Origin: Rhabditoides inermis
Taxonomy: Eukaryota; Nematoda; Chromadorea; Rhabditida; Rhabditidae
Length of the DNA: 64,000 nt
Assembly: GCA_963966185.1 (NCBI GenBank)
Contig: CAWZYM010000238.1
Location: 1 to 64,000 of the forward strand
Direction: 5' to 3'
Both the position numbers and the translations under genes were made by a program. Numbering within the stretch: position 1 is the stretch's first letter; every line of letters begins with the position of its first letter. The notes below the pieces were generated by a model. It had not been told where the DNA came from, did no database searches, and worked only from the letters and a program-made list of their open reading frames with translations. Shown here one piece after another: positions 37,201-52,200 of the stretch.

Positions 37201-40200
37201 CCATCTCATCCACTCACATTGGTACTGTTGGATATCTCGGTGGTCAGATGGAAAGGCGTCGCCCCGCTCGCATTTCTCCCTCTTCCTCTCTCCCCATCTC
37301 ATCCATTCACATTGGTACTGTTGGATATCTCAGTGGTCAGATGGAGAGGCGTCGCCCGGCTCGCATCTCTCCTTCTTCCTCTCTCCCCATCTCATCCATT
37401 CACATTGGTACTGTTGTATATCTCGGTGGTCAGATGGAGAGGCGTCGCCTCGCTCGCATCTCTCTCTCTTCCCATCTCCCCATCTCATCCATTCACAATG
37501 GTACTGTTGGATATCTCGGTGGTCAGACGGAGAGGCGTCGTCCCGCTCGCATCTCTCCCTCTTCCCCTCTCCCCATCTCATCCACTCACATTGGTACTGT
37601 TGGATATCTCGGTGGTCAGATGGAAAGGCGTCGCCCCGCTCGCATTTCTCCCTCTTCCTCTCTCCCCATCTCATCCATTCACATTGGTACTGTTGGATAT
37701 CTCGGTGGTCAGATGGAGAGGCGTCGCCCGGCTCGCATCTCTCCCTCTTCCTCTCTCCCCATCTCATCCATTCACATTGGTACTGTTGGATATCTCGGTG
37801 GTCAGATGAAGAGGCGTCGCCCCGCTCGCATCTCTCCCTCTTCCCCTCTCCCCATCTCATCCATTCACATTGGTACTGTATTCTATATCGGTAGTCAGAT
37901 GGAGAGGCGTCGCCCCGCTCGCATCTCTCTCTCTTCCCCTCTCCCCATCTCATCCATTCACATTGGTACTGTTGGATATCTCGGTGGTCAGATGAAGAGG
38001 CGTCGCCCGGCTCGCATCTCTCCCTCTTCCCCTCTCCCAATCTCATCCATTCACATTGGTACTGTTGGATATCTCGGTGGTCAGATGGAGAGGCGTCGCC
38101 CCGCTCGCATCTCTCCCTCTTCCCCTCTCCCCATCTCATCCATTCACATTGGTACTGTTGGATATCTCGGTGGTCAGATGGAGAGGCGTCGCCCCGCTCG
38201 CATTTCTCCCTCTTCCTCTCTCCCCATCTCATCCATTCACATTGGTACTGTTGGATATCTCGGTGGTCAGATGGAGAGGCGTCGCCCGGCTCGCATCTCT
38301 TCCTCTTCCCCTCTCCCCATCTCATCCATTTACATTGGTACTGTTGGATATCTCGGTGGTCAGACGGAGAGGCGTCGTCCCGCTCGCATCTCTCCCTCTT
38401 CCCCTCTCCCCATCTCATCCATTTACATTGGTACTGTTGGATATCTCGGTGGTCAGATGAAGAGGCGTCGCCCCGCTCGCATCTCTCTCTTCCCCTCTTC
38501 CCATCTCATCCACTCACATTGGTACTGTAATCTATATGGGTGGTCAGATGGAGAGGCGTCGCCCCGCTCGCATCTCTACCTCTTCCCCTCTCCCCATCTC
38601 ATCCATTCACATTGGTACTGTATTCTATCTCGGTAGTCAGATGGAGAGACGTCGCCTCGCTCGCATCTCTCCCTCTTCCCCTCTCCTCATCTCATTCATT
38701 CACATTGGTACTGTTGTATATATCTCGGTGGTCAGATGGAGAGGCGTCGCCTCGCTCGCATCTCTCCCTCTTCCCATCTCCCCATCTCATCCATTCACAA
38801 TGGTACTGTTGGATATCTCGGTGGTCAGACGGATAGGCGTCGTCCCGCTCGCATCTCTCCCTCTTCCCCTCTCCCCATCTCATCCATTTACATTGGTACT
38901 GTTGGATATTTCGGTGGTCAGATGGAGAGGCGTCGCCCGGCTCGCATCTCTCCCTCTTCCCCTCTCCCCATCTCATCCATTCACATTGGTACTGTTGGAT
39001 ATCTCGGTGGTCAGATGAAGAGGCGTCGCCCCGCTCGCATCTCTCTCTTCCCCTCTTCCCATCTCATCCACTCACATTGGTACTGTAATCTATATGGGTG
39101 GTCAGATGGAGAGGCGTCGCCCCGCTCGCATCTCTCCCTCTTCCCCTCTCCCCATCTCATCCATTCACATTGGTACTGTTTTCTATCTCGGTAGTCAGAT
39201 GGAGAGACGTCGCCTCGCTCGCATCTCTCCCTCTTCCCCTCTCCTCATCTCATTCATTCACATTGGTACTGTATTCTATATGGGTGGTCAGATGGAGAGG
39301 CGTCGCCCCGCTCGCATCTCTCCCTCTTCCTCTCTCCCCATCTCATCCATTCACATTGGTACTGTTGGATATCTCGGTGGTCAGACGGAGAGGCGTCGTC
39401 CCGCTCGCATCTCTCCCTCTTCCCCTCTCCCCATCTCATCCACTCACATTGGTACTGTTGGATATCTCGGTGGTCAGATGGAGAGGCGTCGCCCCGCTCG
39501 CATTTCTCCCTCTTCCTCTCTCCCCATCTCATCCATTCACATTGGTACTGTTGGATATCTCGGTGGTCAGATGGAGAGGCGTCGCCCCGCTCGCATCTCT
39601 CTCTTCCCCTCTTCCCATCTCATCCACTCACATTGGTACTGTAATCTATATGGGTGGTCAGATGGAGAAGCGTCGCCCCGCTCGCATCTCTCCCTCTTCC
39701 CCTCTCCCCATCTCATCCATTCACATTGGTACTGTATTCTATCTCGGTAGTCAGATGGAGAGACGTCGCCTCGCTCGCATCTCTCCCTCTTCCCCTCTCC
39801 TCATCTCATTCATTCACATTGGTACTGTATTCTATATGGGTGGTCAGATGGAGAGGCGTCGCCCCGCTCGCATCTCTCCCTCTTCCTCTCTCCCCATCTC
39901 ATCCATTCACATTGGTACTGTTGGATATCTCGGTGGTCAGACGGAGAGGCGTCGTCCCGCTCGCATCTCTCCCTCTTCCCCTCTCCCCATCTCATCCACT
40001 CACATTGGTACTGTTGGATATCTCGGTAGTCAGATGGAGAGACGTCGCCTCGCTCGCATCTCTCCCTCTTCCCCTCTCCTCATCTCATTCATTCACATTG
40101 GTACTGTTGTATATATCTCGGTGGTCAGATGGAGAGGCGTCGCCCCGCTCGCATCTCTCCCTCTTCCCCTCTCCCCATCTCATCCATTCACATTGGTACT

Positions 40201-43200
40201 GTTGGATATCTCGGTGGTCAGATGGAGAGGCGTCGCCCCGCTCGCATTTCTCCCTCTTCCTCTCTCCCCATCTCATCCATTCACATTGGTACTGTAATCT
40301 ATATGGGTGGTCAGATGGAGAGGCGTCGCCCCGCTCGCATCTCTCCCTCTTCCCCTCTCCCCATCTCATCCATTCACATTGGTACTGTTGGATATCTCGG
40401 TGGTCAGACGGAGAGGCGTCGTCCCGCTCGCATCTCTCCCTCTTCCCCTCTCCCCATCTCATCCACTCACATTGGTACTGTTGGATATCTCGGTGGTCAG
40501 ATGGAGAGGCGTCGCCCCGCTCGCATTTCTCCCTCTTCCTCTCTCCCCATCTCATCCATTCACATTGGTACTGTTGGATATCTCGGTGGTCAGATGGAGA
40601 GGCGTCGCCCCGCTCGCATCTCTCTCTTCCCCTCTTCCCATCTCATCCACTCACATTGGTACTGTAATCTATATGGGTGGTCAGATGGAGAAGCGTCGCC
40701 CCGCTCGCATCTCTCCCTCTTCCCCTCTCCCCATCTCATCCATTCACATTGGTACTGTATTCTATCTCGGTAGTCAGATGGAGAGACGTCGCCTCGCTCG
40801 CATCTCTCCCTCTTCCCCTCTCCTCATCTCATTCATTCACATTGGTACTGTATTCTATATGGGTGGTCAGATGGAGAGGCGTCGCCCCGCTCGCATCTCT
40901 CCCTCTTCCTCTCTCCCCATCTCATCCATTCACATTGGTACTGTTGGATATCTCGGTGGTCAGACGGAGAGGCGTCGTCCCGCTCGCATCTCTCCCTCTT
41001 CCCCTCTCCCCATCTCATCCACTCACATTGGTACTGTTGGATATCTCGGTGGTCAGATGGAGAGGCGTCGCCCCGCTCGCATTTCTCCCTCTTCCTCTCT
41101 CCCCATCTCATCCATTCACATTGGTACTGTTGGATATCTCGGTGGTCAGATGGAGAGGCGTCGCCCGGCTCGCATCTCTCCCTCTTCCCCTTTCCCCATC
41201 TCATCCATTTACATTGGTACTGTTGGATATCTCGGTGGTCAGATGGAGAGGCGTCGCCCCGCTCGCATCTCTCCCTCTTCCCCTCTCCCCATCTCATCCA
41301 TTCACATTGGTACTGTTGGATATCTCGGTGGTCAGACGGAGAGGCGTCGTCCCGCTCGCATCTCTCCCTCTTCCCCTCTCCCCATCTCATCCACTCACAT
41401 TGGTACTGTTGGATATCTCGGTGGTCAGATGGAGAGGCGTCGCCTCGCTCGCATCTCTCCCTCTTCCCATCTCCCCATCTCATCCATTCACAATGGTACT
41501 GTTGGATATCTCGGTGGTCAGACGGAGAGGCGTCGTCCCGCTCGCATCTCTCCCTCTTCCCCTCTCCCCATCTCATCCACTCACATTGGTACTGTATTCT
41601 ACATGGGTGGTCTGATGGGGAGGCGTCGCCCCGCTCGCATTTCTCCCTCTACCCCTCTCCCCATCTCATCCATTCACATTCGTACTGTTGGATATCTCGG
41701 TGGTCAGATGGAGAGGCGTCGCCCGGCTCGCATCTCTCCCTCTTCCCCTCTCCCCATCTCATTCACTCACATTGGTACTGTAATCTATATGGGTGGTCAG
41801 ATGGAGAGGCGTCGCCCCGCTCGCATCTCTCCCTCTTCCCCTCTCCCCATCTCATCCATTCACATTGGTACTGTTGGATATCTCGGTGGTCAGATGGAGA
41901 GGCGTCGCCCCGCTCGCATCTCTTCCTCTTCCCCTCTTCTCATCTCATTCATTCACATTGGTACTGTATTCTATATGGGTGGTCAGATGGAGATGCGTCG
42001 CCCCGCTCGCATCTCTCCCTCTTCCCCTCTCCCCATCTCATCCATTCACATTGGTACTGTTGTATATCTCGGTGGTCAGATGGAGAGGCGTCGCCTCGCT
42101 CGCATCTCTCCCTCTTCCCATCTCCCCATCTCATCCATTCACAATGGTACTGTTGGATAACTCGGTGGTCAGACGGAGAGGCGTCGCCCGGCTCGCATCT
42201 CTCCCTCTTCCCCTCTCCCCATCTCATCCACTCACATTGGTACTGTAATCTATATGGGTGGTCAGATGAAGAGGCGTCGCCCGGCTCGCATCTCTCCCTC
42301 TTCCCCTCTCCCCATCTCATCCATTCACATTGGTACTGTTGGATATCTCGGTGGTCAGATGGAGAGGCGTCGCCCCGCTCGCATCTCTCCCTCTTCCCCT
42401 CTCCCCATCTCATCCATTCACATTGGTACTGTATTCTATATCGGTAGTCAGATGGAGAGGCGTCGCCCCGCTCGCATCTCTCCCTCTTCCCCTCTCCCCA
42501 TCTCATCCATTCGCATCAGTACTGTTGTATATCTCGGTGGTCAGATAGAGAGGCGTCGCCCCGCTCGCATCTCTCCCTCTCCCCCTCTTCCCATCTCATC
42601 CACTCACATTGGTACTGTAATCTATATGGGTGGTCAGATGGAGAGGCGTCGTCCCGCTCGCATCTCTCCCTCTTCCCCTCTCCCCATCTCATCCATTCAC
42701 ATTGGTACTGTTGGATATCTCGGTGGTCAGATGAAGAGGCGTCGCCCGGCTCGCATCTCTCCCTCTTCCCCTCTCCCCATCTCATCCATTCACATTGGTA
42801 CTGTTGGATATCTCGGTGGTCAGATGGAGAGGCGTCGCCCGGCTCGCATCTCTCCCTCTTCCCCTTTCCCCATCTCATCCATTTACATTGGTACTGTTGG
42901 ATATCTCGGTGGTCAGATGGAGAGGCGTCGCCCCGCTCGCATCTCTCCCTCTTCCCCTCTCCCCATCTCATCCATTCACATTGGTACTGTTGGATATCTC
43001 GGTGGTCAGACGGAGAGGCGTCGTCCCGCTCGCATCTCTCCCTCTTCCCCTCTCCCCATCTCATCCACTCACATTGGTACTGTTGGATATCTCGGTGGTC
43101 AGATGGAGAGGCGTCGCCTCGCTCGCATCTCTCCCTCTTCCCATCTCCCCATCTCATCCATTCACAATGGTACTGTTGGATATCTCGGTGGTCAGACGGA

Positions 43201-46200
43201 GAGGCGTCGTCCCGCTCGCATCTCTCCCTCTTCCCCTCTCCCCATCTCATCCACTCACATTGGTACTGTATTCTACATGGGTGGTCTGATGGGGAGGCGT
43301 CGCCCCGCTCGCATTTCTCCCTCTACCCCTCTCCCCATCTCATCCATTCACATTCGTACTGTTGGATATCTCGGTGGTCAGATGGAGAGGCGTCGCCCGG
43401 CTCGCATCTCTCCTTCTTCCCCTCTCCCCATCTCATTCACTCACATTGGTACTGTAATCTATATGGGTGGTCAGATGGAGAGGCGTCGCCCCGCTCGCAT
43501 CTCTCCCTCTTCCCCTCTCCCCATCTCATCCATTCACATTGGTACTGTTGGATATCTCGGTGGTCAGATGGAGAGGCGTCGCCCCGCTCGCATCTCTTCC
43601 TCTTCCCCTCTTCTCATCTCATTCATTCACATTGGTACTGTATTCTATATGGGTGGTCAGATGGAGATGCGTCGCCCCGCTCGCATCTCTCCCTCTTCCC
43701 CTCTCCCCATCTCATCCATTCACATTGGTACTGTTGTATATCTCGGTGGTCAGATGGAGAGGCGTCGCCTCGCTCGCATCTCTCCCTCTTCCCATCTCCC
43801 CATCTCATCCATTCACAATGGTACTGTTGGATAACTCGGTGGTCAGACGGAGAGGCGTCGCCCGGCTCGCATCTCTCCCTCTTCCCCTCTCCCCATCTCA
43901 TCCACTCACATTGGTACTGTAATCTATATGGGTGGTCAGATGAAGAGGCGTCGCCCGGCTCGCATCTCTCCCTCTTCCCCTCTCCCCATCTCATCCATTC
44001 ACATTGGTACTGTTGGATATCTCGGTGGTCAGATGGAGAGGCGTCGCCCCGCTCGCATCTCTCCCTCTTCCCCTCTCCCCATCTCATCCATTCACATTGG
44101 TACTGTATTCTATATCGGTAGTCAGATGGAGAGGCGTCGCCCCGCTCGCATCTCTCCCTCTTCCCCTCTCCCCATCTCATCCATTCGCATCAGTACTGTT
44201 GTATATCTCGGTGGTCAGATAGAGAGGCGTCGCCCCGCTCGCATCTCTCCCTCTCCCCCTCTTCCCATCTCATCCACTCACATTGGTACTGTAATCTATA
44301 TGGGTGGTCAGATGGAGAGGCGTCGTCCCGCTCGCATCTCTCCCTCTTCCCCTCTCCCCATCTCATCCATTCACATTGGTACTGTTGGATATCTCGGTGG
44401 TCAGATGAAGAGGCGTCGCCCGGCTCGCATCTCTCCCTCTTCCCCTCTCCCCATCTCATCCATTCACATTGGTACTGTTGGATATCTCGGTGGTCAGATG
44501 GAGAGGCGTCGCCCCGCTCGCATCTCTTCCTCTTCCCCTCTCCCCCATCTCATCCATTCACATTGGTACTGTTGGATATCTCGGTGGTCAGATGGAGAGG
44601 CGTCGCCCCGCTCGCATTTCTCCCTCTTCCTCTCTCCCCATCTCATCCATTCACATTGGTACTGTTGGATATCTCGGTGGTCAGATGGAGAGGCGTCGCC
44701 CGGCTCGCATCTCTCCCTCTTCCCCTCTCCTCATCTCATCCATTTACATTGGTACTGTTGGATATATCGGTGGTCAGATGGAGAGGCGTCGCCCGGCTCG
44801 CATCTCTCCTTCTTCCTCTCTCCCCATCTCATCCATTCACATTGGTACTGTATTCTATATGGGTGGTCTGATGGGGAGGCGTCGCCCCGCTCGCATTTCT
44901 CCCTCTACCCCTCTCCCCATCTCATCCATTCACATTGGTACTGTTGGATATCTCGGTGGTCAGATGGAGAGGCGTCGCCCGGCTCGCATCTCTCCCTCTT
45001 CCCCTCTCCCCATCTCATCCACTCACATTGGTACTGTAATCTATATGGGTGGTCAGATGAAGAGGCGTCGCCCGGCTCGCATCTCTCCCTCTTCCCCTCT
45101 CCCCATCTCATTCATTCACATTGGTACTGTTGGATATCTCGGTGGTCAGATGGAGAGGCGTCGCCCCGCTCGCATCTCTCCCTCTTCCCCTCTCCTCATC
45201 TCATTCATTCACATTGGTATTGTTGTATATCTCGGTGGTCAGATGGAGATGCGTCGCCCCGCTCGCATCTCTCCCTCTTCCCCTCTCCCCATCTCATCCA
45301 TTCACATTGGTACTGTTGTATATCTCGGTGGTCAGATGGAGAGGCGTCGCCTCGCTCGCATCTCTCCCTCTTCCCATCTCCCCATCTCATCCATTCACAA
45401 TGGTACTGTTGGATATCTCGGTGGTCAGACGGAGAGGCGTCGCCCGGCTCGCATCCTTCCCTCTTCCCCTCTCCCCATCTCATCCACTCACATTGGTACT
45501 GTAATCTATATGGGTGGTCAGACGGAGAGGCGTCGTCCCGCTCGCATCTCTCCCTCTTCCCCTCTCCCCATCTCATTCATTCACATTGGTACTGTTGGAT
45601 ATCTCGGTGGTCAGATGGAGAGGCGTCGCCCCGCTCGCATCTCTCCCTCTTCCCCTCTCCTCATCTCATTCATTCACATTGGTACTGTATTCTATATGGG
45701 TGGTCAGATGGAGAGGCGTCGCCCCGCTCGCATCTCTCCCTCTTCCCCTCTCCCCATCTCATCCATTCACATTGGTACTGTTGTATATCTCGGTGGTCAG
45801 ATGGAGAGGCGTCGCCTCGCTCGCATCTCTCCCTCTTCTCATCTCCCCATCTCATCCATTCACAATGGTACTGTTGGATATCTCGGTGGTCAGACGGAGA
45901 GGCGTCGCCCGGCTCGCATCCTTCCCTCTTCCCCTCTCCCCATCTCATCCACTCACATTGGTACTGTAATCTATATGGGTGGTCAGATGAAGAGGCGTCG
46001 CCCGGCTCGCATCTCTCCCTCTTCCCCTCTCCCCATCTCATCCATTCACATTGGTACCGTTGGATATCTCGGTGGTCAGATGGAGAGGCGTCGCCCCGCT
46101 CGCATCTCTTCCTCTTCCCCTCTCCCCATCTCATCCATTCACATTGGTACTGTTGTATATCTCGGTGGTCAGATGGAGAGGCGTCGCCTCGCTCGCATCT

Positions 46201-49200
46201 CTCCCTCTTCCCATCTCCCCATCTCATCCATTCACAATGGTACTGTTGGATATCTCGGTGGTCAGACGGAGAGGCGTCGCCCGGCTCGCATCCTTCCCTC
46301 TTCTCCTCTCCCCATCTCATCCACTCACATTGGTACTGTAATCTATATGGGTGGTCAGATGAAGAGGCGTCGCCCGGCTCGCATCTCTCCCTCTTCCCCT
46401 CTCCCCATCTCATCCATTCACATTGGTACTGTTGGATATCTCGGTGGTCAGATGGAGAGGCGTCGCCCCGCTCGCATCTCTCCCTCTTCCCCTCTCCCCA
46501 TCTCATCCATTCACATTGGTACTGTATTCTATATCGGTAGTCAGATGGAGAGGCGTCGCCCCGCTCGCATCTCTCCCTCTTCCCCTCTCCCCATCTCATC
46601 CATTCACATCAGTACTGTTGTATATCTCGGTGGTCAGATAGAGAGGCGTCGCCCCGCTCGCATCTCTCCCTCTCCCCCTCTTCCCATCTCATCCACTCAC
46701 ATTGGTACTGTAATCTATATGGGTGGTCAGATGGAGAGGCGTCGCCCCGCTCGCATCTCTCCCTCTTCCCCTCTCCCCATCTCATCCATTCACATTGGTA
46801 CTGTTGGATATCTCGGTGGTCAGATGAAGAGGCGTCGCCCGGCTCGCATCTCTCCCTCTTCCCCTCTCCCCATCTCATCCATTCACATTGGTACTGTTGG
46901 ATATCTCGGTGGTCAGATGGAGAGGCGTCGCCCCGCTCGCATTTCTCCCTCTTCCTCTCTCCCCATCTCATCCATTCACATTGGTACTATTGGATATCTC
47001 GGTGGTCAGATGGAGAGGCGTCGCCCGGCTCGCATCTCTTCCTCTTCCCCTCTCCCCATCTCATCCATTTACATTGGTACTGTTGGATATCTCGGTGGTC
47101 AGACGGAGAGGCGTCGTCCCGCTCGCATCTCTCCCTCTTCCCCTCTCCCCATCTCATCCATTTACATTGGTACTGTTGGATATCTCGGTGGTCAGATGGA
47201 GAGGCGTCGCCCCGCTCGCATCTCTCCCTCTTCCCCTCTCCCCATCTCATCCATTCACATTGGTACTGTATTCTATATCGGTAGTCAGATGGAGAGGCGT
47301 CGCCCCGCTCGCATCTCTCCCTCTTCCCCTCTCCCCATCTCATCCATTCACATCAGTACTGTTGTATATCTCGGTGGTCAGATAGAGAGGCGTCGCCCCG
47401 CTCGCATCTCTCCCTCTCCCCCTCTTCCCATCTCATCCACTCACATTGGTACTGTAATCTATATGGGTGGTCAGATGGAGAGGCGTCGCCCCGCTCGCAT
47501 CTCTCCCTCTTCCCCTCTCCCCATCTCATCCATTCACATTGGTACTGTTGGATATCTCGGTGGTCAGATGAAGAGGCGTCGCCCGGCTCGCATCTCTCCC
47601 TCTTCCCCTCTCCCCATCTCATCCATTCACATTGGTACTGTTGGATATCTCGGTGGTCAGATGGAGAGGCGTCGCCCCGCTCGCATTTCTCCCTCTTCCT
47701 CTCTCCCCATCTCATCCATTCACATTGGTACTGTTGGATATCTCGGTGGTCAGATGGAGAGGCGTCGCCCGGCTCGCATCTCTTCCTCTTCCCCTCTCCC
47801 CATCTCATCCATTTACATTGGTACTGTTGGATATCTCGGTGGTCAGACGGAGAGGCGTCGTCCCGCTCGCATCTCTCCCTCTTCCCCTCTCCCCATCTCA
47901 TCCATTTACATTGGTACTGTTGGATATCTCGGTGGTCAGATGAAGAGGCGTCGCCCCGCTCGCATCTCTCTCTTCCCCTCTTCCCATCTCATCCACTCAC
48001 ATTGGTACTGTAATCTATATGGGTGGTCAGATGGAGAGGCGTCGCCCCGCTCGCATCTCTACCTCTTCCCCTCTCCCCATCTCATCCATTCACATTGGTA
48101 CTGTATTCTATCTCGGTAGTCAGATGGAGAGACGTCGCCTCGCTCGCATCTCTCCCTCTTCCCCTCTCCTCATCTCATTCATTCACATTGGTACTGTTGT
48201 ATATATCTCGGTGGTCAGATGGAGAGGCGTCGCCTCGCTCGCATCTCTCCCTCTTCCCATCTCCCCATCTCATCCATTCACAATGGTACTGTTGGATATC
48301 TCGGTGGTCAGACGGATAGGCGTCGTCCCGCTCGCATCTCTCCCTCTTCCCCTCTCCCCATCTCATCCATTTACATTGGTACTGTTGGATATTTCGGTGG
48401 TCAGATGGAGAGGCGTCGCCCGGCTCGCATCTCTCCCTCTTCCCCTCTCCCCATCTCATCCATTCACATTGGTACTGTTGGATATCTCGGTGGTCAGATG
48501 AAGAGGCGTCGCCCCGCTCGCATCTCTCTCTTCCCCTCTTCCCATCTCATCCACTCACATTGGTACTGTAATCTATATGGGTGGTCAGATGGAGAGGCGT
48601 CGCCCCGCTCGCATCTCTCCCTCTTCCCCTCTCCCCATCTCATCCATTCACATTGGTACTGTTTTCTATCTCGGTAGTCAGATGGAGAGACGTCGCCTCG
48701 CTCGCATCTCTCCCTCTTCCCCTCTCCTCATCTCATTCATTCACATTGGTACTGTATTCTATATGGGTGGTCAGATGGAGAGGCGTCGCCCCGCTCGCAT
48801 CTCTCCCTCTTCCTCTCTCCCCATCTCATCCATTCACATTGGTACTGTTGGATATCTCGGTGGTCAGACGGAGAGGCGTCGTCCCGCTCGCATCTCTCCC
48901 TCTTCCCCTCTCCCCATCTCATCCACTCACATTGGTACTGTTGGATATCTCGGTGGTCAGATGGAGAGGCGTCGCCCCGCTCGCATTTCTCCCTCTTCCT
49001 CTCTCCCCATCTCATCCATTCACATTGGTACTGTTGGATATCTCGGTGGTCAGATGGAGAGGCGTCGCCCCGCTCGCATCTCTCTCTTCCCCTCTTCCCA
49101 TCTCATCCACTCACATTGGTACTGTAATCTATATGGGTGGTCAGATGGAGAAGCGTCGCCCCGCTCGCATCTCTCCCTCTTCCCCTCTCCCCATCTCATC

Positions 49201-52200
49201 CATTCACATTGGTACTGTATTCTATCTCGGTAGTCAGATGGAGAGACGTCGCCTCGCTCGCATCTCTCCCTCTTCCCCTCTCCTCATCTCATTCATTCAC
49301 ATTGGTACTGTATTCTATATGGGTGGTCAGATGGAGAGGCGTCGCCCCGCTCGCATCTCTCCCTCTTCCTCTCTCCCCATCTCATCCATTCACATTGGTA
49401 CTGTTGGATATCTCGGTGGTCAGACGGAGAGGCGTCGTCCCGCTCGCATTTCTCCCTCTTCCTCTCTCCCCATCTCATCCATTCACATTGGTACTGTTGG
49501 ATATCTCGGTGGTCAGATGGAGAGGCGTCGCCCGGCTCGCATCTCTCCCTCTTCCCCTTTCCCCATCTCATCCATTTACATTGGTACTGTTGGATATCTC
49601 GGTGGTCAGATGGAGAGGCGTCGCCCGGCTCGCATCTCTCCCTCTTCCCCTCTCCCCATCTCATCCATTTACATTGGTACTGTTGGATATCTCGGTAGTC
49701 AGATGGAGAGACGTCGCCTCGCTCGCATCTCTCCCTCTTCCCCTCTCCTCATCTCATTCATTCACATTGGTACTGTTGTATATATCTCGGTGGTCAGATG
49801 GAGAGGCGTCGCCCCGCTCGCATCTCTCCCTCTTCCCCTCTCCCCATCTCATCCATTCACATTGGTACTGTTGGATATCTCGGTGGTCAGATGGAGAGGC
49901 GTCGCCCCGCTCGCATTTCTCCCTCTTCCTCTCTCCCCATCTCATCCATTCACATTGGTACTGTAATCTATATGGGTGGTCAGATGGAGAGGCGTCGCCC
50001 CGCTCGCATCTCTCCCTCTTCCCCTCTCCCCATCTCATCCATTCACATTGGTACTGTTGGATATCTCGGTGGTCAGACGGAGAGGCGTCGTCCCGCTCGC
50101 ATCTCTCCCTCTTCCCCTCTCCCCATCTCATCCACTCACATTGGTACTGTTGGATATCTCGGTGGTCAGATGGAGAGGCGTCGCCCCGCTCGCATTTCTC
50201 CCTCTTCCTCTCTCCCCATCTCATCCATTCACATTGGTACTGTTGGATATCTCGGTGGTCAGATGGAGAGGCGTCGCCCCGCTCGCATCTCTCTCTTCCC
50301 CTCTTCCCATCTCATCCACTCACATTGGTACTGTAATCTATATGGGTGGTCAGATGGAGAAGCGTCGCCCCGCTCGCATCTCTCCCTCTTCCCCTCTCCC
50401 CATCTCATCCATTCACATTGGTACTGTATTCTATCTCGGTAGTCAGATGGAGAGACGTCGCCTCGCTCGCATCTCTCCCTCTTCCCCTCTCCTCATCTCA
50501 TTCATTCACATTGGTACTGTATTCTATATGGGTGGTCAGATGGAGAGGCGTCGCCCCGCTCGCATCTCTCCCTCTTCCTCTCTCCCCATCTCATCCATTC
50601 ACATTGGTACTGTTGGATATCTCGGTGGTCAGACGGAGAGGCGTCGTCCCGCTCGCATCTCTCCCTCTTCCCCTCTCCCCATCTCATCCACTCACATTGG
50701 TACTGTTGGATATCTCGGTGGTCAGATGGAGAGGCGTCGCCCCGCTCGCATTTCTCCCTCTTCCTCTCTCCCCATCTCATCCATTCACATTGGTACTGTT
50801 GGATATCTCGGTGGTCAGATGGAGAGGCGTCGCCCGGCTCGCATCTCTCCCTCTTCCCCTTTCCCCATCTCATCCATTTACATTGGTACTGTTGGATATC
50901 TCGGTGGTCAGATGGAGAGGCGTCGCCCCGCTCGCATCTCTCCCTCTTCCCCTCTCCCCATCTCATCCATTCACATTGGTACTGTTGGATATCTCGGTGG
51001 TCAGACGGAGAGGCGTCGTCCCGCTCGCATCTCTCCCTCTTCCCCTCTCCCCATCTCATCCACTCACATTGGTACTGTTGGATATCTCGGTGGTCAGATG
51101 GAGAGGCGTCGCCTCGCTCGCATCTCTCCCTCTTCCCATCTCCCCATCTCATCCATTCACAATGGTACTGTTGGATATCTCGGTGGTCAGACGGAGAGGC
51201 GTCGTCCCGCTCGCATCTCTCCCTCTTCCCCTCTCCCCATCTCATCCACTCACATTGGTACTGTATTCTACATGGGTGGTCTGATGGGGAGGCGTCGCCC
51301 CGCTCGCATTTCTCCCTCTACCCCTCTCCCCATCTCATCCATTCACATTCGTACTGTTGGATATCTCGGTGGTCAGATGGAGAGGCGTCGCCCGGCTCGC
51401 ATCTCTCCCTCTTCCCCTCTCCCCATCTCATTCACTCACATTGGTACTGTAATCTATATGGGTGGTCAGATGGAGAGGCGTCGCCCCGCTCGCATCTCTC
51501 CCTCTTCCCCTCTCCCCATCTCATCCATTCACATTGGTACTGTTGGATATCTCGGTGGTCAGATGGAGAGGCGTCGCCCCGCTCGCATCTCTTCCTCTTC
51601 CCCTCTTCTCATCTCATTCATTCACATTGGTACTGTATTCTATATGGGTGGTCAGATGGAGATGCGTCGCCCCGCTCGCATCTCTCCCTCTTCCCCTCTC
51701 CCCATCTCATCCATTCACATTGGTACTGTTGTATATCTCGGTGGTCAGATGGAGAGGCGTCGCCTCGCTCGCATCTCTCCCTCTTCCCATCTCCCCATCT
51801 CATCCATTCACAATGGTACTGTTGGATAACTCGGTGGTCAGACGGAGAGGCGTCGCCCGGCTCGCATCTCTCCCTCTTCCCCTCTCCCCATCTCATCCAC
51901 TCACATTGGTACTGTAATCTATATGGGTGGTCAGATGAAGAGGCGTCGCCCGGCTCGCATCTCTCCCTCTTCCCCTCTCCCCATCTCATCCATTCACATT
52001 GGTACTGTTGGATATCTCGGTGGTCAGATGGAGAGGCGTCGCCCCGCTCGCATCTCTCCCTCTTCCCCTCTCCCCATCTCATCCATTCACATTGGTACTG
52101 TATTCTATATCGGTAGTCAGATGGAGAGGCGTCGCCCCGCTCGCATCTCTCCCTCTTCCCCTCTCCCCATCTCATCCATTCGCATCAGTACTGTTGTATA